A stretch of 64,000 nt of DNA, from positions 372,001-436,000 of the forward strand of contig CALYLX010000111.1 of assembly GCA_944990035.1 (NCBI GenBank), written 5' to 3'. Both the position numbers and the translations under genes were made by a program. The notes under the pieces were generated by a model. That model did no database searches. It was not told where the DNA came from and worked only from the letters and a program-made list of their open reading frames with translations. The DNA is from Clitopilus passeckerianus (lineage: Eukaryota > Basidiomycota > Agaricomycetes > Agaricales > Entolomataceae). This document shows positions 36,677 to 46,422 of the stretch, one piece after another; position 1 is the first letter of the stretch; each line of letters starts with the position of its first letter.

Positions 36677-37584
36677 ACGAACTCACCAAGAAAGACAAGA
36701 AATGGGAATGGACCAATGAATGTCACAAAGCTTTCACTACCCTGAAAGACAAATTCCTGGAAGCGCCTGTGTTGCTGATGCCTGATCCCACGAAGCCATT
36801 TGTGGTGGAAAGCGACGCCTCAAAACATGCAACAGGAGCAGTCCTACAACAACGTGACGCCAACGGATCATGGCACCCATGTGGTTTCATATCTAAATCG
36901 TTCTCGGAAACAGAACGGAACTATGAAATCTACGACCGAGAACTTCTAGGCATTATCCGCGCATTAGAAACCTGGCGACACTACTTCCATGGATCCCAAC
37001 ATTCAGTCGTGATTCTATCCGATCACAAAAACCTCACATACTTCCGAGAAGCCCGGAAGTTGAACCGACGACAAGCAAGATGGAATTTGATGCTATCCCA
37101 GTTTAACATCAAACTTGTACACACCCCTGGTGCAAAGATGATACAATCTGACGCACTATCTCGACGACCAGACCACATCCCAGGTGAAGACACCGACAAC
37201 GAAGACATCATTCTCCTCCCAGACAAGCTCTTCCTTCGCTCAATTGACATTGAACTAAAGGACGAAATTGTACACAAGATGGTCAATGACAAACTGATTG
37301 TTGACGCCATTCGCACCGCCAAAGAAGACGGACCCCCACCAATCCGATCAAACCTGGAAGACTGGAAATTTGACGATGGCATCTTGTACTACAAGGACAA
37401 GTGTGTGGTACCAGATGACGAAGACCTCCGAAGGAAGATAGTCCAACGTTATCACGATCTACCCAGCGCAGGACACCTGGACAATTTGGGACACTGGAAA
37501 AAGTCCGGAAGGACTACTGGTGGCCAGGGATGTCAGTGTTCATCAAGAACTTTGTGCAGGGCTGTGCAATGTGCCAGCAAATGA
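36640..37584 (+). CDS. Retrotransposon Pol: RNase H segment
   Basis: Continues RT in the next frame. [20 protein letters not shown] leads into [20 protein letters not shown] (first RNase H Asp), [20 protein letters not shown] (Glu) and [15 protein letters not shown] (Asp), then [20 protein letters not shown] and [10 protein letters not shown]. It enters the integrase zinc-binding region at [10 protein letters not shown]. There the frame breaks near 37490, within CACCTGG. Confidence 0.85.
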   Translation, partial: FIGKYAEIAKPLNELTKKDKKWEWTNECHKAFTTLKDKFLEAPVLLMPDPTKPFVVESDASKHATGAVLQQRDANGSWHPCGFISKSFSETERNYEIYDRELLGIIRALETWRHYFHGSQHSVVILSDHKNLTYFREARKLNRRQARWNLMLSQFNIKLVHTPGAKMIQSDALSRRPDHIPGEDTDNEDIILLPDKLFLRSIDIELKDEIVHKMVNDKLIVDAIRTAKEDGPPPIRSNLEDWKFDDGILYYKDKCVVPDDEDLRRKIVQRYHDLPSAGHLDNLGHWKKSGRTTGGQGCQCSSRTLCRAVQCASK

Positions 37585-38385
37585 AAATCAATCGCCACCC
37601 CACCGCTCCACCATTAATGCCCATCAAATCCGAAACCACTAGGCCATTTTCGCTAGTGACGTACGATTTTCACACGGATCTCCCAGAGAGTGATGGTTTC
37701 GATAGCATTATGGCCGTGGTCGACCATGGAGCTACGAAGGGGCAATTTTCATCCCTTGCACAAAGAAAATCGACGCCACAGGAACTGCAAACGCCTACAT
37801 TGACAACGTTTACCGTCGCTTTGGACTCCCGACAAAGGAATTTCAGACAGAGGACCTCAATTCGCCTCTAAAGTTTTCCAAGAAATGGGACGACTCCTTG
37901 GAATCAAGCTCAACATGAGCACCGCCTACCACCCACAAACTGATGGTGCGACAGAAAGGATCAATCAGGAGATTGATGCCTATCTCCGCATCTTCTGTGC
38001 ACAGAACCCCGAATCCTGGTCCAAATGGATTACCACTCTAGAATTCTCCTACAACAGCCGAACACACTCTGTCACCAAACGAACCCCATTCTACCTAATG
38101 ATGGGATACGAACCACCTGCACTCCCATCAGTTGCTCCCACTAGCAAAATTCCCGCAGTTGACAAACGGATCAAGGAACTTCTGCTAGCACGCGATGAAG
38201 CAAATGCTGCACATGCACTTGCTGCGCAACGCATGGCAGAGAAGATCACACGACAGTTCACCCCATTCAAAGTCGGAGAAAAGGTGTGGTTAGAAGCCAC
38301 AAATCTCAATCAAGGAAACATCTCCAAGAAACTAGCACCCAAACGAGAAGGACCCTTCAAGATACTTGAGGTAAAGGACACCTGA
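37490..38385 (+). CDS. Retrotransposon Pol: integrase segment
   Basis: Three frames carry successive parts. The zinc-binding module ends with [12 protein letters not shown]. The catalytic core reads LVTYDFHTDLPESDGFDSIM, AIFIPCTKKIDATGTANAYI with DNVYRRFGLPTK, then STAYHPQTDGATERINQEID. The GPY/F module is KREGPFKILEVK. Frame steps lie near 37737 (GGGG), 37843 and 38372 (AAA). The downstream frame ends TGA 38383-38385 only because of the last step. Confidence 0.82.
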
Positions 38386-38693
38386 CCTATAAACTCGACC
38401 TGCCAAGACGATGGAAGATCCACCCGGTGATTCACGCGTCACTTCTCACCCGTTACATCTCCACCAAAGCGCATGGACCCAGCTTCTCTAAACCGCCACC
38501 TGACGAAATCGACGGAATAGAAGAATACGAAATAGAAGCAATTGTGGCCCATCAGAAACAAGGCAAAGGGCGACACAGATACCTCGTAAAATGGAAGGGA
38601 TGGCCATCAGCGGACAACGAATGGATGCCCGAGTCAGAACTGCGGGCCATGAAAATACTCACCGAGTATAAAAAGAGGAAGAAACTCACCTGA
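38386..38693 (+). CDS. Retrotransposon Pol: C-terminal chromodomain
   Basis: IHASLLTRYISTKAHGPSFS is the integrase tail, followed by the chromodomain YEIEAIVAHQKQGKGRHRYL, VKWKGWPSADNEWMPESEL. The aromatic cage pattern (Y-V-I, W-x-G-W, N-x-W) is conserved. Chromodomains direct some chromoviruses to marked chromatin. The frame stops at TGA 38691-38693 after EYKKRKKLT. Confidence 0.87.
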
Positions 38694-38731
38694 CACCACA
38701 TAGCAAACCCACTCACATCCACTATATAACA

Positions 38732-39601
38732 ATGTCTCAAAATGCCTCTTCCTACGACCGCACCATCATCCGCAACACCTTCAAATCCGATACCGCTATT
38801 ACGGCGCTCCGTACGCATACTGCCTGGAGCAGCAACGACAACCCTCTCACCGCTGTGGGAGAACAAGGAACCCTCTACCAAAACCGACGAACCGAAACTC
38901 GCAACGAAGTGGCTCGTCTGCGCCACCAATTTGCGAAAACCACTGACGATCTTGATCAACTTTTGGACAAAGTTGATCGAGAAACGGAGGAGACCCTCAC
39001 AGACCTCTTCTTTGCTATTGGAGGAACAGCTTTCCTCGACGAATTCTTCCCCGAACGACAAAACTGGTTCAACAACCCAAAGGAGACAGACTTCGAAACC
39101 CTTGCCTCCAATCCCTGGGGGCCTGAGGAAAGTCAAGAAGAGGAAGTCACGATCCTCACTGCACGTCAAGTTTGCGGAACCCTACGAGCATTTCCTCCCG
39201 TCACCAATTTACACACCGCCGCAAAAATAAAACATAACCCCTTCGTCAAAAAAGAACAGAACGACAACAAGGAAAACATCAATCCCAATGGCAAACCCTC
39301 CAACGCCATACCTCTCCGCATTCGAAAGCCCACCAGAGTCCGACTCACCAACGCTGGTGAACCTTCCCCCTCGACAGTATCGTCCCAGAAGGCGCCGCGC
39401 ACCGGATACCTTGCCAACAGACCACCACCACCCAGATGGTTCAGATGCTACATTTGTGGAGGCAGACACCGACAGTGTCATTGCTTTCGTTTTGTGTGTC
39501 GTCTGTGCCATCATCGTGGCCCAGGCCATTACCCGGTTAGCTGCCCACAACGCTACCACAAGGGCATAGACCGTCACTTCTGGGGTAAAGGAAGGAATTG
39601 A
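38732..39601 (+). CDS. Extra retrotransposon ORF with two tandem zinc knuckles
   Basis: An intact 289-codon frame from ATG 38732 (MSQNASSYDRTIIRN) to TGA 39599-39601, just before the polypurine tract and 3' LTR. The N-terminal half is helical and charged (NEVARLRHQFAKTTDDLDQL, LTDLFFAIGGTAFLDEFF). The middle is disordered. The C-terminus holds C-x2-C-x3-H-x2-C (CYICGGRHRQC) and C-x2-C-x6-H-x4-C (CRLCHHRGPGHYPVSC). There is no signal peptide or membrane segment, so it is not an envelope protein. It probably binds nucleic acid. The frame is open back to 38672 without a stop, so it may be an extension of Pol rather than a separate protein. Confidence 0.8.
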   Translation: MSQNASSYDRTIIRNTFKSDTAITALRTHTAWSSNDNPLTAVGEQGTLYQNRRTETRNEVARLRHQFAKTTDDLDQLLDKVDRETEETLTDLFFAIGGTAFLDEFFPERQNWFNNPKETDFETLASNPWGPEESQEEEVTILTARQVCGTLRAFPPVTNLHTAAKIKHNPFVKKEQNDNKENINPNGKPSNAIPLRIRKPTRVRLTNAGEPSPSTVSSQKAPRTGYLANRPPPPRWFRCYICGGRHRQCHCFRFVCRLCHHRGPGHYPVSCPQRYHKGIDRHFWGKGRN

Positions 39602-39621
39602 AGTCAGGAGACTTCAACGAT

Positions 39622-39634
39622 AGCGAGAGGGTAA
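39622..39634 (+). other. Putative polypurine tract
   Basis: AGCGAGAGGGTAA, purine-rich, directly before the 3' LTR. It is the expected place for plus-strand priming. Confidence 0.5.
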
Positions 39635-40119
39635 TGTTATGATTTTGCTTACATGTTTCTCCTTACATACCCCGGCCCGCTTACCTATGCACGATTACTC
39701 ACATATGCTGCGCATCACTGCGCATTTTTCATCTTTTTCCATGCTTACTCCGCATCTCTCACGATCGTGAGAGACTTATACCTTATCTGACTCTTTCTGA
39801 CTCGCATTGAGTCATACTGACTCATGTACTTACTCATCATGCTGCGCATGACTCATTACTTACTCAGCATGCTGCGCATGTGCTATATTTAGAACTACTA
39901 GATAGGTATATAAACCTGTACCATTTGGTCGAGGCTCCTCAGCTTGACCTAGGCAATCTACCTAACTGCTTAGTTCTCTACTTTGCCTTTAAGTCCCTTG
40001 CTTCGTCAATCTCACCAGGTCGTCAGTACAGCCGCAGCTGCTGACAAATCTCTGTCTTTGTTTATCAAAGACATCGAGCGTAAACAGTATTACCTAAGTT
40101 GTTAGGCTCTGCCTTAACA
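39635..40119 (+). repeat. 3' LTR of the chromovirus
   Basis: 485 bp, the same as 32869-33353 as far as I can read base by base. Followed by the duplication GATTT at 40120-40124. Confidence 0.93.
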
Positions 40120-40493
40120 GATTTCATCGACGGTTCGAAGCCCACTCCTCTCTCCATGATGCAACGCGTTCTCATCAGCATTCTGTACGATAGTAATATG
40201 GTTTTCAAAGCATTTCATACAGTAGACCTTGGCCTTATCACCTGCATAGGCCTCACTCCAATTATCCCTTGCTGATGATTTGGCAGGGTGGAAGTAGAAC
40301 TTCGTCTTCCACCAGTCGCGGTCAAGTGGAGGTGTAGAAATAGTAGTAGGAGTACCCAGACTCATTTCTGAGAGATGTGAGCAATTGCTGGTCATTAGGG
40401 AGACGATAGAGGAGTCATTATATATTATTGCGGCTCCAGCACGCTGGGTATTCGCAAGATCTGCGGCTTGGCTCAGGCATGGTCGGAAAATGT
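40120..40493 (-). pseudogene. hAT transposase, 5' part (first half of BED finger)
   Basis: The 5' exon of the transposase whose remainder lies at 29979-32868. It opens after an acceptor TTTAG near 40494 and reads DIFRPCLSQAADLANTQRAG, later DWWKTKFYFHPAKSSARDNW and KAKVYCMKCFENHITIVQN. C-x2-C of YCMKC is the first zinc ligand pair. The matching His/Cys ligands (HHHLIQC) are at about 32715, beyond the retroelement. The exon runs to GLRTVDEI at the insertion point. The initiator exon further upstream (40500-40900) was not identified. Confidence 0.65.
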
Positions 40494-40953
40494 CCACTAA
40501 ATTGTTTTGAGAGGTTGGCTGTACTTTACCAATGATGCTGACTGATTATCCCCTTGGCACGGATATTTGAACCTTTGGATTCAGTAGAAAGCTCTTATCA
40601 AGCTTCTACTTGGCTGGTACATTTTCTCAGCTTCAGCTGCGTTTTGCTTGGTGATTCTGCCTCATTCTCGGTGTAATGACTCTATCAAGCCTTTTTTAAG
40701 ACCTATTACTACTATTCTGAAGGTTAAACATCGTCTATACATTGGTAGAACTACCTAGATTACGAAGACGGCCACCTACATTCCGCCATTATCAGGCTTC
40801 GCCATATACTTCCTAATATGGCAGGAGCTCCGTTCTGAGCATTCTCACGCTCACGAGGTGGTTATCGGTCAATAACCAGGGTTATAACTCTGGTTATTTG
40901 ACTGGTTATTTGACTGTAACCAACGCGTTCCAGTCAATAACCGCCCAACACTG

Positions 40954-40961
40954 GCTCTGAG
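40954..40961. repeat. hAT target-site duplication, right copy
   Basis: GCTCTGAG, directly after the right transposon end CACTG. Matches 29810-29817. Confidence 0.92.
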
Positions 40962-41832
40962 CAACCCTTGCAGCCCATTCATATAATCAGCTCGAATTAG
41001 CACCCCCTTTTCAGGCAGCCTCAACATCCTGATGTTTTCAGGTTCCTCCAGAATCCAGCATGACTTCGGGACTTCAACTGAATTTTCAGCGAATGTTTCA
41101 TCTCGTTCGACCTCCCACTGTTTACACAAGGGCACCCCATCCCCGCTGTAGTTCCATGTTGCTTCCCAGAGTCGTAGGGCTCCATTGGCTCTGGTGGATC
41201 CTGAACCCGAGATAGAGAGTTTGGACTCATCCGAGCTGGATGGCGTCATCGTTGAGGCTAAACCTATGTTCACGTTTAATTGTTAGCTACCAAGAAGCAG
41301 TAGGATATAATTCCGTACCATCGTTATTGTGGCTTCTGTGGTCTATTCGAGCTTTCTTGAGTGGAGGTTCATGCAGAGGGTCTGATGATACGGACCAGTC
41401 AAAGTTATAGGGGAAATGTCATCGTTTGTAGGTCAGAAGAAATAATAGGCACTCACCATGAATCCGTGGAACACGTACTATAATATGCAAGTAATCAGGA
41501 GCAGTATCTCCAAGGGCGGATAACTTCGTAGGTGAATTGAGTCGTTCTACACCCTTCGTGACACCATCCTCTGAATCGGGGGCTCCAAAACTGAAGCTTT
41601 TGATGGCATTTTCGAGTGTGCTCATATGCGCAATGGAGAGATTCTTGATTGGTTTCCAGAGGCCAATCTGCACGGGGTCGACGTCCTTAAGAATGAACGA
41701 ATTCTTGGCTTTAAGCGGCTCCTTCAGATCATCAACAATGTCCTTATCCTTATTGACGAACATCCTGAAAAGATCTCCATGCCGCCTATTAGTGTGGTCG
41801 ATGATGAGGCACCATAATGCGTCGTTGGCCAT
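40962..41832 (-). pseudogene. Crinkler-type effector gene, 5' part (ubiquitin-like header)
   Basis: Starts MANDALWCLIIDHTNRRHGD at ATG 41832. The header reads LFRMFVNKDKDIVDDLKEPL, DVDPVQIGLWKPIKNL, KLSALGDTAPDYLHIIVRVP, which has the LWCL...IxxLK...LWK...IHIIVxxP pattern of the Crinkler ubiquitin-like N-terminus. Two introns lead through PLHEPPLKKARIDHRSHNN, a basic KKAR stretch that could be a nuclear signal, to GLASTMTPSSSDESKLSIS and a linker region ending NGLQGLLRA at the hAT insertion. Joined to the 3' part it would give header, P-loop and nuclease-like domains. The insertion falls between header region and ATPase. Confidence 0.7.
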
Positions 41833-41899
41833 AGCTATGGATGTCCTGTGAAAAGGAGAGCTCAGACTGTCTGGTCACACTCCATCATGTGTGACCGCG

Positions 41900-43306
41900 A
41901 CAACACCAGAGTACATTCTGAATAATATAAGCATACACCCATCGCCCTCAGACATTGCTCGACCAATTGTCCGTCGGGATGTCGAGGAACTGTTTCGGCC
42001 ATCTCGGAATCAATTTCACAATCACCATGATGTACATCATCCGCATTTGACTAGGCTCTCTAACTATACCTGTGGGCCTCTGGACGGAAAGAGAAAAAAT
42101 AATTAATTAATTAAGAGGAGGAAAGAGAGGAAGAGAAAGAATATGGGGAAGGCTTCTAAAAGCTTGAAATTTCGTGGAAATACTCGGGCCGGTGCAGATC
42201 AAGGGTCCACTACCGAAATCAAGGTGCTTTATCGAGGGCACGCGTGAGCAGCGGTTTGGTAGTCAGTCATTCCATGCACCGTTTAGCGACTTTTCGTCCA
42301 GGTTTTGGGTAAACTTAAGACAGTGCGAGAGTGAGAAGTGAGCTTACATGGTCAACGAGGCCAATATCCGTCTGCAAGGTTCTAGGTTGCCCAGTAAATA
42401 CAGGCTAGATTCTAATTCATCAAACTGCGTGCAAAGGAAGAGCCTTTAGATTTGCAGACTGCCTTTTGATAGGTTCTCCGATGCTCTAATTTCATTATGG
42501 GAGTGTACGAGGCCATCGGCTACTTCATAGAGTGCACAATTAGGGAAATGCCTAATTCTGCGGGAACAAACAGGATTAATGCTACTTCGGTAGTGTTCCC
42601 AGCATACGTGTAGCCAAACCCATTGGCTCCCCGAGTTTCAAGGCTGTGGCAAACGAATCCATGGTTCCGAGAGACCTCTTCCTCGAGCTACACCCACGTC
42701 AAAAGTGCTCATTTTGGACACAACGAGCACATTCCGGAGCTCAGCGCTCTCGGGTTGGCAGTAGATCGCTCTTATTCACTGATCGCACCGTTCTCCTGGT
42801 CCCGAACTCTCAGAAACGGCCAAAAATCTCTGCTCTAGGTCTGAATATGGCCATGAACGCACCATTAAGCCTGATTTTCCGCCAATAACAGGTTGTTTAT
42901 TTTCTAAAACGCGCTTCGCGCGTCCAATTCTAATGTATCTACATGAAATACATATTTTTGCTACTTAAACTCTGGACGCTCACCAGAACGTGTCGAATCC
43001 GCCCGGTGCCAAACGCGCTCCCAACGCGTCCAAAAACAGTATATCAGAATTCCCATATATAGTATATCATTTTAAACTCAGCTACATCGCTCCACACCCA
43101 TTGACTAGGCGCCTGTCAATGTCACTACATCACAGCTTCCGTGACGGTGACGTCGGTTCAAATCTCGCCACTTTCCGCAGGAGCAGGCTGTTTATAAATG
43201 ACCTACAGTAACGCACTCTGAGCAATCAACGACCTCGAATACACGTTGAACGACCTTTTCACGACATCGAGCAAGATCCTTTTGACGACGACGACAAGAA
43301 GAAAAA
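41900..43306. other. Intergenic region, nothing firm
   Basis: About 1.4 kb. Frames at 42623-42888 are open in two phases without domain character. The stretch 42905-42920 is a GCGCTTCGCGCG hairpin-like sequence. No gene supported. Confidence 0.4.
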
Positions 43307-44087
43307 ATGGCTTTTGATACCGATACACATATCAGGAGAGGTCACCCCAGTGAGTTTTTTGGAGTAAACTGCGGTTGGGTGAAAGGAGATGGCTGACCTC
43401 CTTTTCAGTCACCTTTGGGCTGTTGATAGTCTTTGGAATCATTGAGGTGAGGAGCATCCGTTGGTCACTGTATGCGCCCGATATTAATTCTCGTGGTAGA
43501 TGTCAATAGCAGCATGGCTCGTCTCGCAATATAACAAACACGGCACAATACCTACTGTTCGAGACCGAGTACGATACACACTATTTGCGTCGACCTGGAC
43601 GATTGTCTTCTCGATACTCTTCCTCGTCCTTTTCATGCATTCAGCCACTGGTTCCCTCCTGACGAGTGTGATTTCACATTTGGTTTTGTGAGTGATTTCA
43701 ACTATTTACTGTGTCTGCAGGACGATACTGACGGGGACATCAAGCTTTGTTCTTACTTGGATAATATGGACCGCTGCTGCGGCTGCAGTCACACAAATGC
43801 TGGGCGGAGGGCTGAACTGCGCGTAAGTTTGACGTGTCCCTGCATGTTCATTATCCCTGACGTCTTTCATCACAGCCTTCAGACCACGTTCCCGTACTGT
43901 GGTCAGCTCAATGCATTGGAAGCCTTTGCCTGGATCATCTGGTAAGCTTCTATCCTTGTCTGCTGAATGGCGGCCGCTGACTCCTTGCGTCAGGATCGTC
44001 GTCACCTTTGCCCTCGTCGTGGTGATCATACGAGCGATCGTTTCAGCCAGACGAGGTGATGGCTACCGCGGCAGTCTAGTTGCATAA
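43307..44087 (+). CDS. Four-helix MARVEL-like membrane protein
   Basis: Gene with about five short introns from ATG 43307 (MAFDTDTHIRRGHP) to TAA at 44085-44087. Four hydrophobic segments follow in order: ITFGLLIVFGIIEMSIAAW, RYTLFASTWTIVFSILFLVL, LTGTSSFVLTWIIWTAAAAA with VTQMLGGGLNC, and a last helix IVVTFALVVVIIRAIVSARR. The short loops and the position of the Gly-rich segment before Cys match fungal MARVEL proteins, which organise membrane domains. There is no other domain. Splice sites are inferred from keeping the helices in frame. Confidence 0.68.
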
Positions 44088-44314
44088 AAGTTTCGATTTT
44101 CTAGGGGGTTTCATGTATGGACTTGATATCTTCACACTGTAATGTTGTATTTTTGACCTACTTTGCTGTTGTAATCACAATCTCGTCATTCCACTCGCAA
44201 AAGGCATAACGTCATCGAAAACAGTTCATCACTCCATCATGCATCCAGACTTCAAAAGCGGCCTTGATATAGCGACATAGATAACGGTCGTCGCCGTTTC
44301 TCTCGACAACAACT

Positions 44315-46422
44315 ATGTCTACAACCAAGATAGCACAGAAAGCCAAAGTCGCCCTTCGCGGCGACGCCATCCTCATGAGCCCTCGATTCAACAAAGGCAC
44401 AGCGTTCACCCCAGCAGAGCGCAAAGCTTTCGGTCTGACAGGGCGCCTACCGCACAGAGTCAACTCTTTAGACGAACAAATCAAGCGGGCGTACAACCAG
44501 CTCCAGTCAAGGAAGTCACCGATAAGGAAGAACAGCTTTTTGCAGAGTTTGAAGAACCAGAATTGGGTGCTTTATTATGCACTTTTGACGAGGCATTTGA
44601 GGGAGTTGGTGCCGATTATTTATACGCCTACTGAGGTACGTCTGGTCTATTTCCTTGTGTGAATGGCTTACTGATGATGACCCTTGACAGGCTGAAGCGA
44701 TCTCGGAATACTCGCACCTCTTTAGACGGAGCGAAGGATTGTATTTGACTTTCCCTAATGAAGACTCGATGGAGGAAGATTTCTTGGAACAGACGAAAGG
44801 TAGGGATATTGAGCTGATTGTCTGCTCGGATGCAGAGGCGATTCTGGGTATTGGAGATCAGGGTGTTGGGGTGAGCATTTCTTCAGGATGAATAAGCCGC
44901 GGAATGCTAATCAACCCGATGTTTTTCAGGGGATTGGGGTGAGCGCTGACTGTATGCGTCGGAAGATTCGGAGATACTGATACTGGTTGTTGTAGATCTC
45001 GACGGCAAAGTCTGTTATTTACACACTTATTGCTGGAATGGACCCATCGAAGTCCCTGTCTGTTACCTTGGATGTGGGCACCGATAACGAAGCCTTATTG
45101 AACGATGATTTATACGTCGTGCGTCCACTTTCTTGTACCACTGAGCGTCTTTCTGATCATTCCCCAGGGCTGGCCCCAAAGGCGAGTCAGAGGCGAGGAT
45201 TATGACCGTTTTGTGGACAAGTGGGTGCGCATACATCTAGACTATGCGGGCCAGAGTATAATGATGCGTTGCTTAACAGGTTTGTCCAGCTCGTGCGTAA
45301 GCACCATCCGCATTGCCTCCTGCATTTCGAGGACTTTGGGGTCACGAATGCGCATCGGCTCTTGGAACGATACCGAGATACTCATTCTGTCTTCAACGAC
45401 GATATGTATGCTTCCTCCATTCCCGTCTTCGATTTCTCGCTAATGACACGCATATAGTCAAGGAACAGGAGCCGTCACTCTAGCCTGCATTATGTCCGCA
45501 GTCGGCGTGACCAAATCCAAGCTCGCCGACCAGCGCTACATTATATTCGGCGCTGGCTCTGCGGGACTTGGAATAACCACCCAACTCCGAGACGCCATCG
45601 TCGCCCTGAACGGGATCTCCCCCGAAGAAGCCAATAAGAAGTTCTACCTCCTCGACAAATTCGGCTTGATCAAAGAATCTCTAGGAGATTCTAAAATCCG
45701 CCCTGACCTGCGCGCCTTCGTGCGTCCGGACGAAGAATGGGAGGACGCGGCGACGGATGAGGAGGGGTATGTGAGGTTGTTGGAGGTGGTGAAGAAGGTG
45801 AAGCCGACGGTGTTGATTGGGACATCGACGAAGGGCGGGGCGTTCACAGAGGAGGTGGTGAAGGCTATGAAGGAGGGATGTGAGAGGCCGATTATTTTGC
45901 CTCTGAGTAATCCGAGTCGGTTGGTTGAGGTGGATCCTCGGGATGCGAATGAGTGGACGGAGGGGAAGGCGTTGCTTGCTACCGGGAGCCCCTTCCCGTC
46001 TGTGAAGATGCCTGGTGGGAAGGATTATATGTGAGTTTTTACTTTTCTTTAGCTGGCTGGTGTTCATCGAATTTGTGCTCAGAATTGCGGAGTGTAACAA
46101 CGCCTTGATATACCCCGGCTTAGGCTTAGGTGCGGTCCTAGCCCAATCTCGACGCATGACGGATACCATGATCATTGCCGGCGCACGAAGGCTTGCTTCG
46201 CTCTCTCCTGCCCTCAAGGATCCGGATGACGCTCTGTTACCGGATTTTGGAGACGCCCCTGAGCTGAATTTCGAGGTTGCTGTTGCTGTTGCTGAGCAGG
46301 CTATCGAGGAGGGGTCTGCTGGGGTGAAGCGGGGAAAGGAGGAGGTTAGGGAGAGGGCGAAGAGGATGGTTTGGCGGCCCGTTTATGAGGAGTTTGAGTT
46401 TGATGAGGATGGGCCGAAGTAG
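44315..46422 (+). CDS. NAD(P)-dependent malic enzyme
   Basis: Oxidative decarboxylation of malate to pyruvate with NAD or NADP, normally mitochondrial or cytosolic. It starts [20 protein letters not shown] and passes through [20 protein letters not shown] and VPIIYTPTE with the catalytic Tyr. Next are [18 protein letters not shown], a 9-nt exon encoding GIG, and [38 protein letters not shown] and [16 protein letters not shown] hold the metal-binding residues. [14 protein letters not shown] leads to the dinucleotide fold [12 protein letters not shown], and then [10 protein letters not shown] and [16 protein letters not shown]. The end is [11 protein letters not shown] at 46422. Length and order are normal for the large malic enzymes. 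No mitochondrial presequence is obvious. Confidence 0.92.
44930..44938 (+). other. 9-nt microexon in the malic enzyme gene
   Basis: GGGATTGGG (Gly-Ile-Gly), bordered by TTTTTCAG and GTGAGC. Without it the invariant D-x-G-V-G-G-I-G-I-S segment would lose three residues. Both flanking introns are of normal size. Confidence 0.75.

Larger units (their letters stand above)
32869..40119 (+). mobile_element. Ty3/Gypsy chromovirus (sushi/Tf1-like), full length
   Basis: A complete 7251-bp LTR retrotransposon with 485-bp LTRs that look identical and start TG and end CA. It is flanked by the 5-bp duplication GATTT. Internal order is gag with a CCHC knuckle, protease, reverse transcriptase, RNase H, integrase with a GPF module, chromodomain, and an extra ORF. 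Pol position and the chromodomain mark it as a chromovirus. It lacks a tRNA-type primer site but has an 11-nt match to its own predicted transcript start. The reading frame steps back by one base many times, always in the same direction. It is inserted in the hAT transposase coding exon. Confidence 0.93.
29818..40953 (-). mobile_element. hAT DNA transposon carrying a nested LTR retrotransposon
   Basis: The ends are imperfect inverted repeats. The left end reads CAGTGATGTTCCGGTTATTG and the right end, reverse-complemented, reads CAGTGTTGGGCGGTTATTG. Both continue with GACT, and subterminal GGTTATT motifs recur inside the right end. The 8-bp duplication GCTCTGAG flanks both ends. Without the nested 7251-bp retroelement and its 5-bp duplication the transposon is about 3.9 kb, a normal size. 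It encodes a single spliced transposase on the minus strand. It lies within the coding sequence of a Crinkler-type gene. Confidence 0.9.

Noticed and set aside
33354..38731. Reading the chromovirus frame breaks as ordinary mutational decay
   Set aside because: All breaks have the same sign, mostly fall in base runs, and are not accompanied by internal stops. The LTRs look identical. Decay would not give this pattern.
38732..39601. Extra retroelement ORF as an envelope gene
   Set aside because: No signal peptide, no membrane helix and no furin-like site. The zinc knuckles point to nucleic-acid binding.
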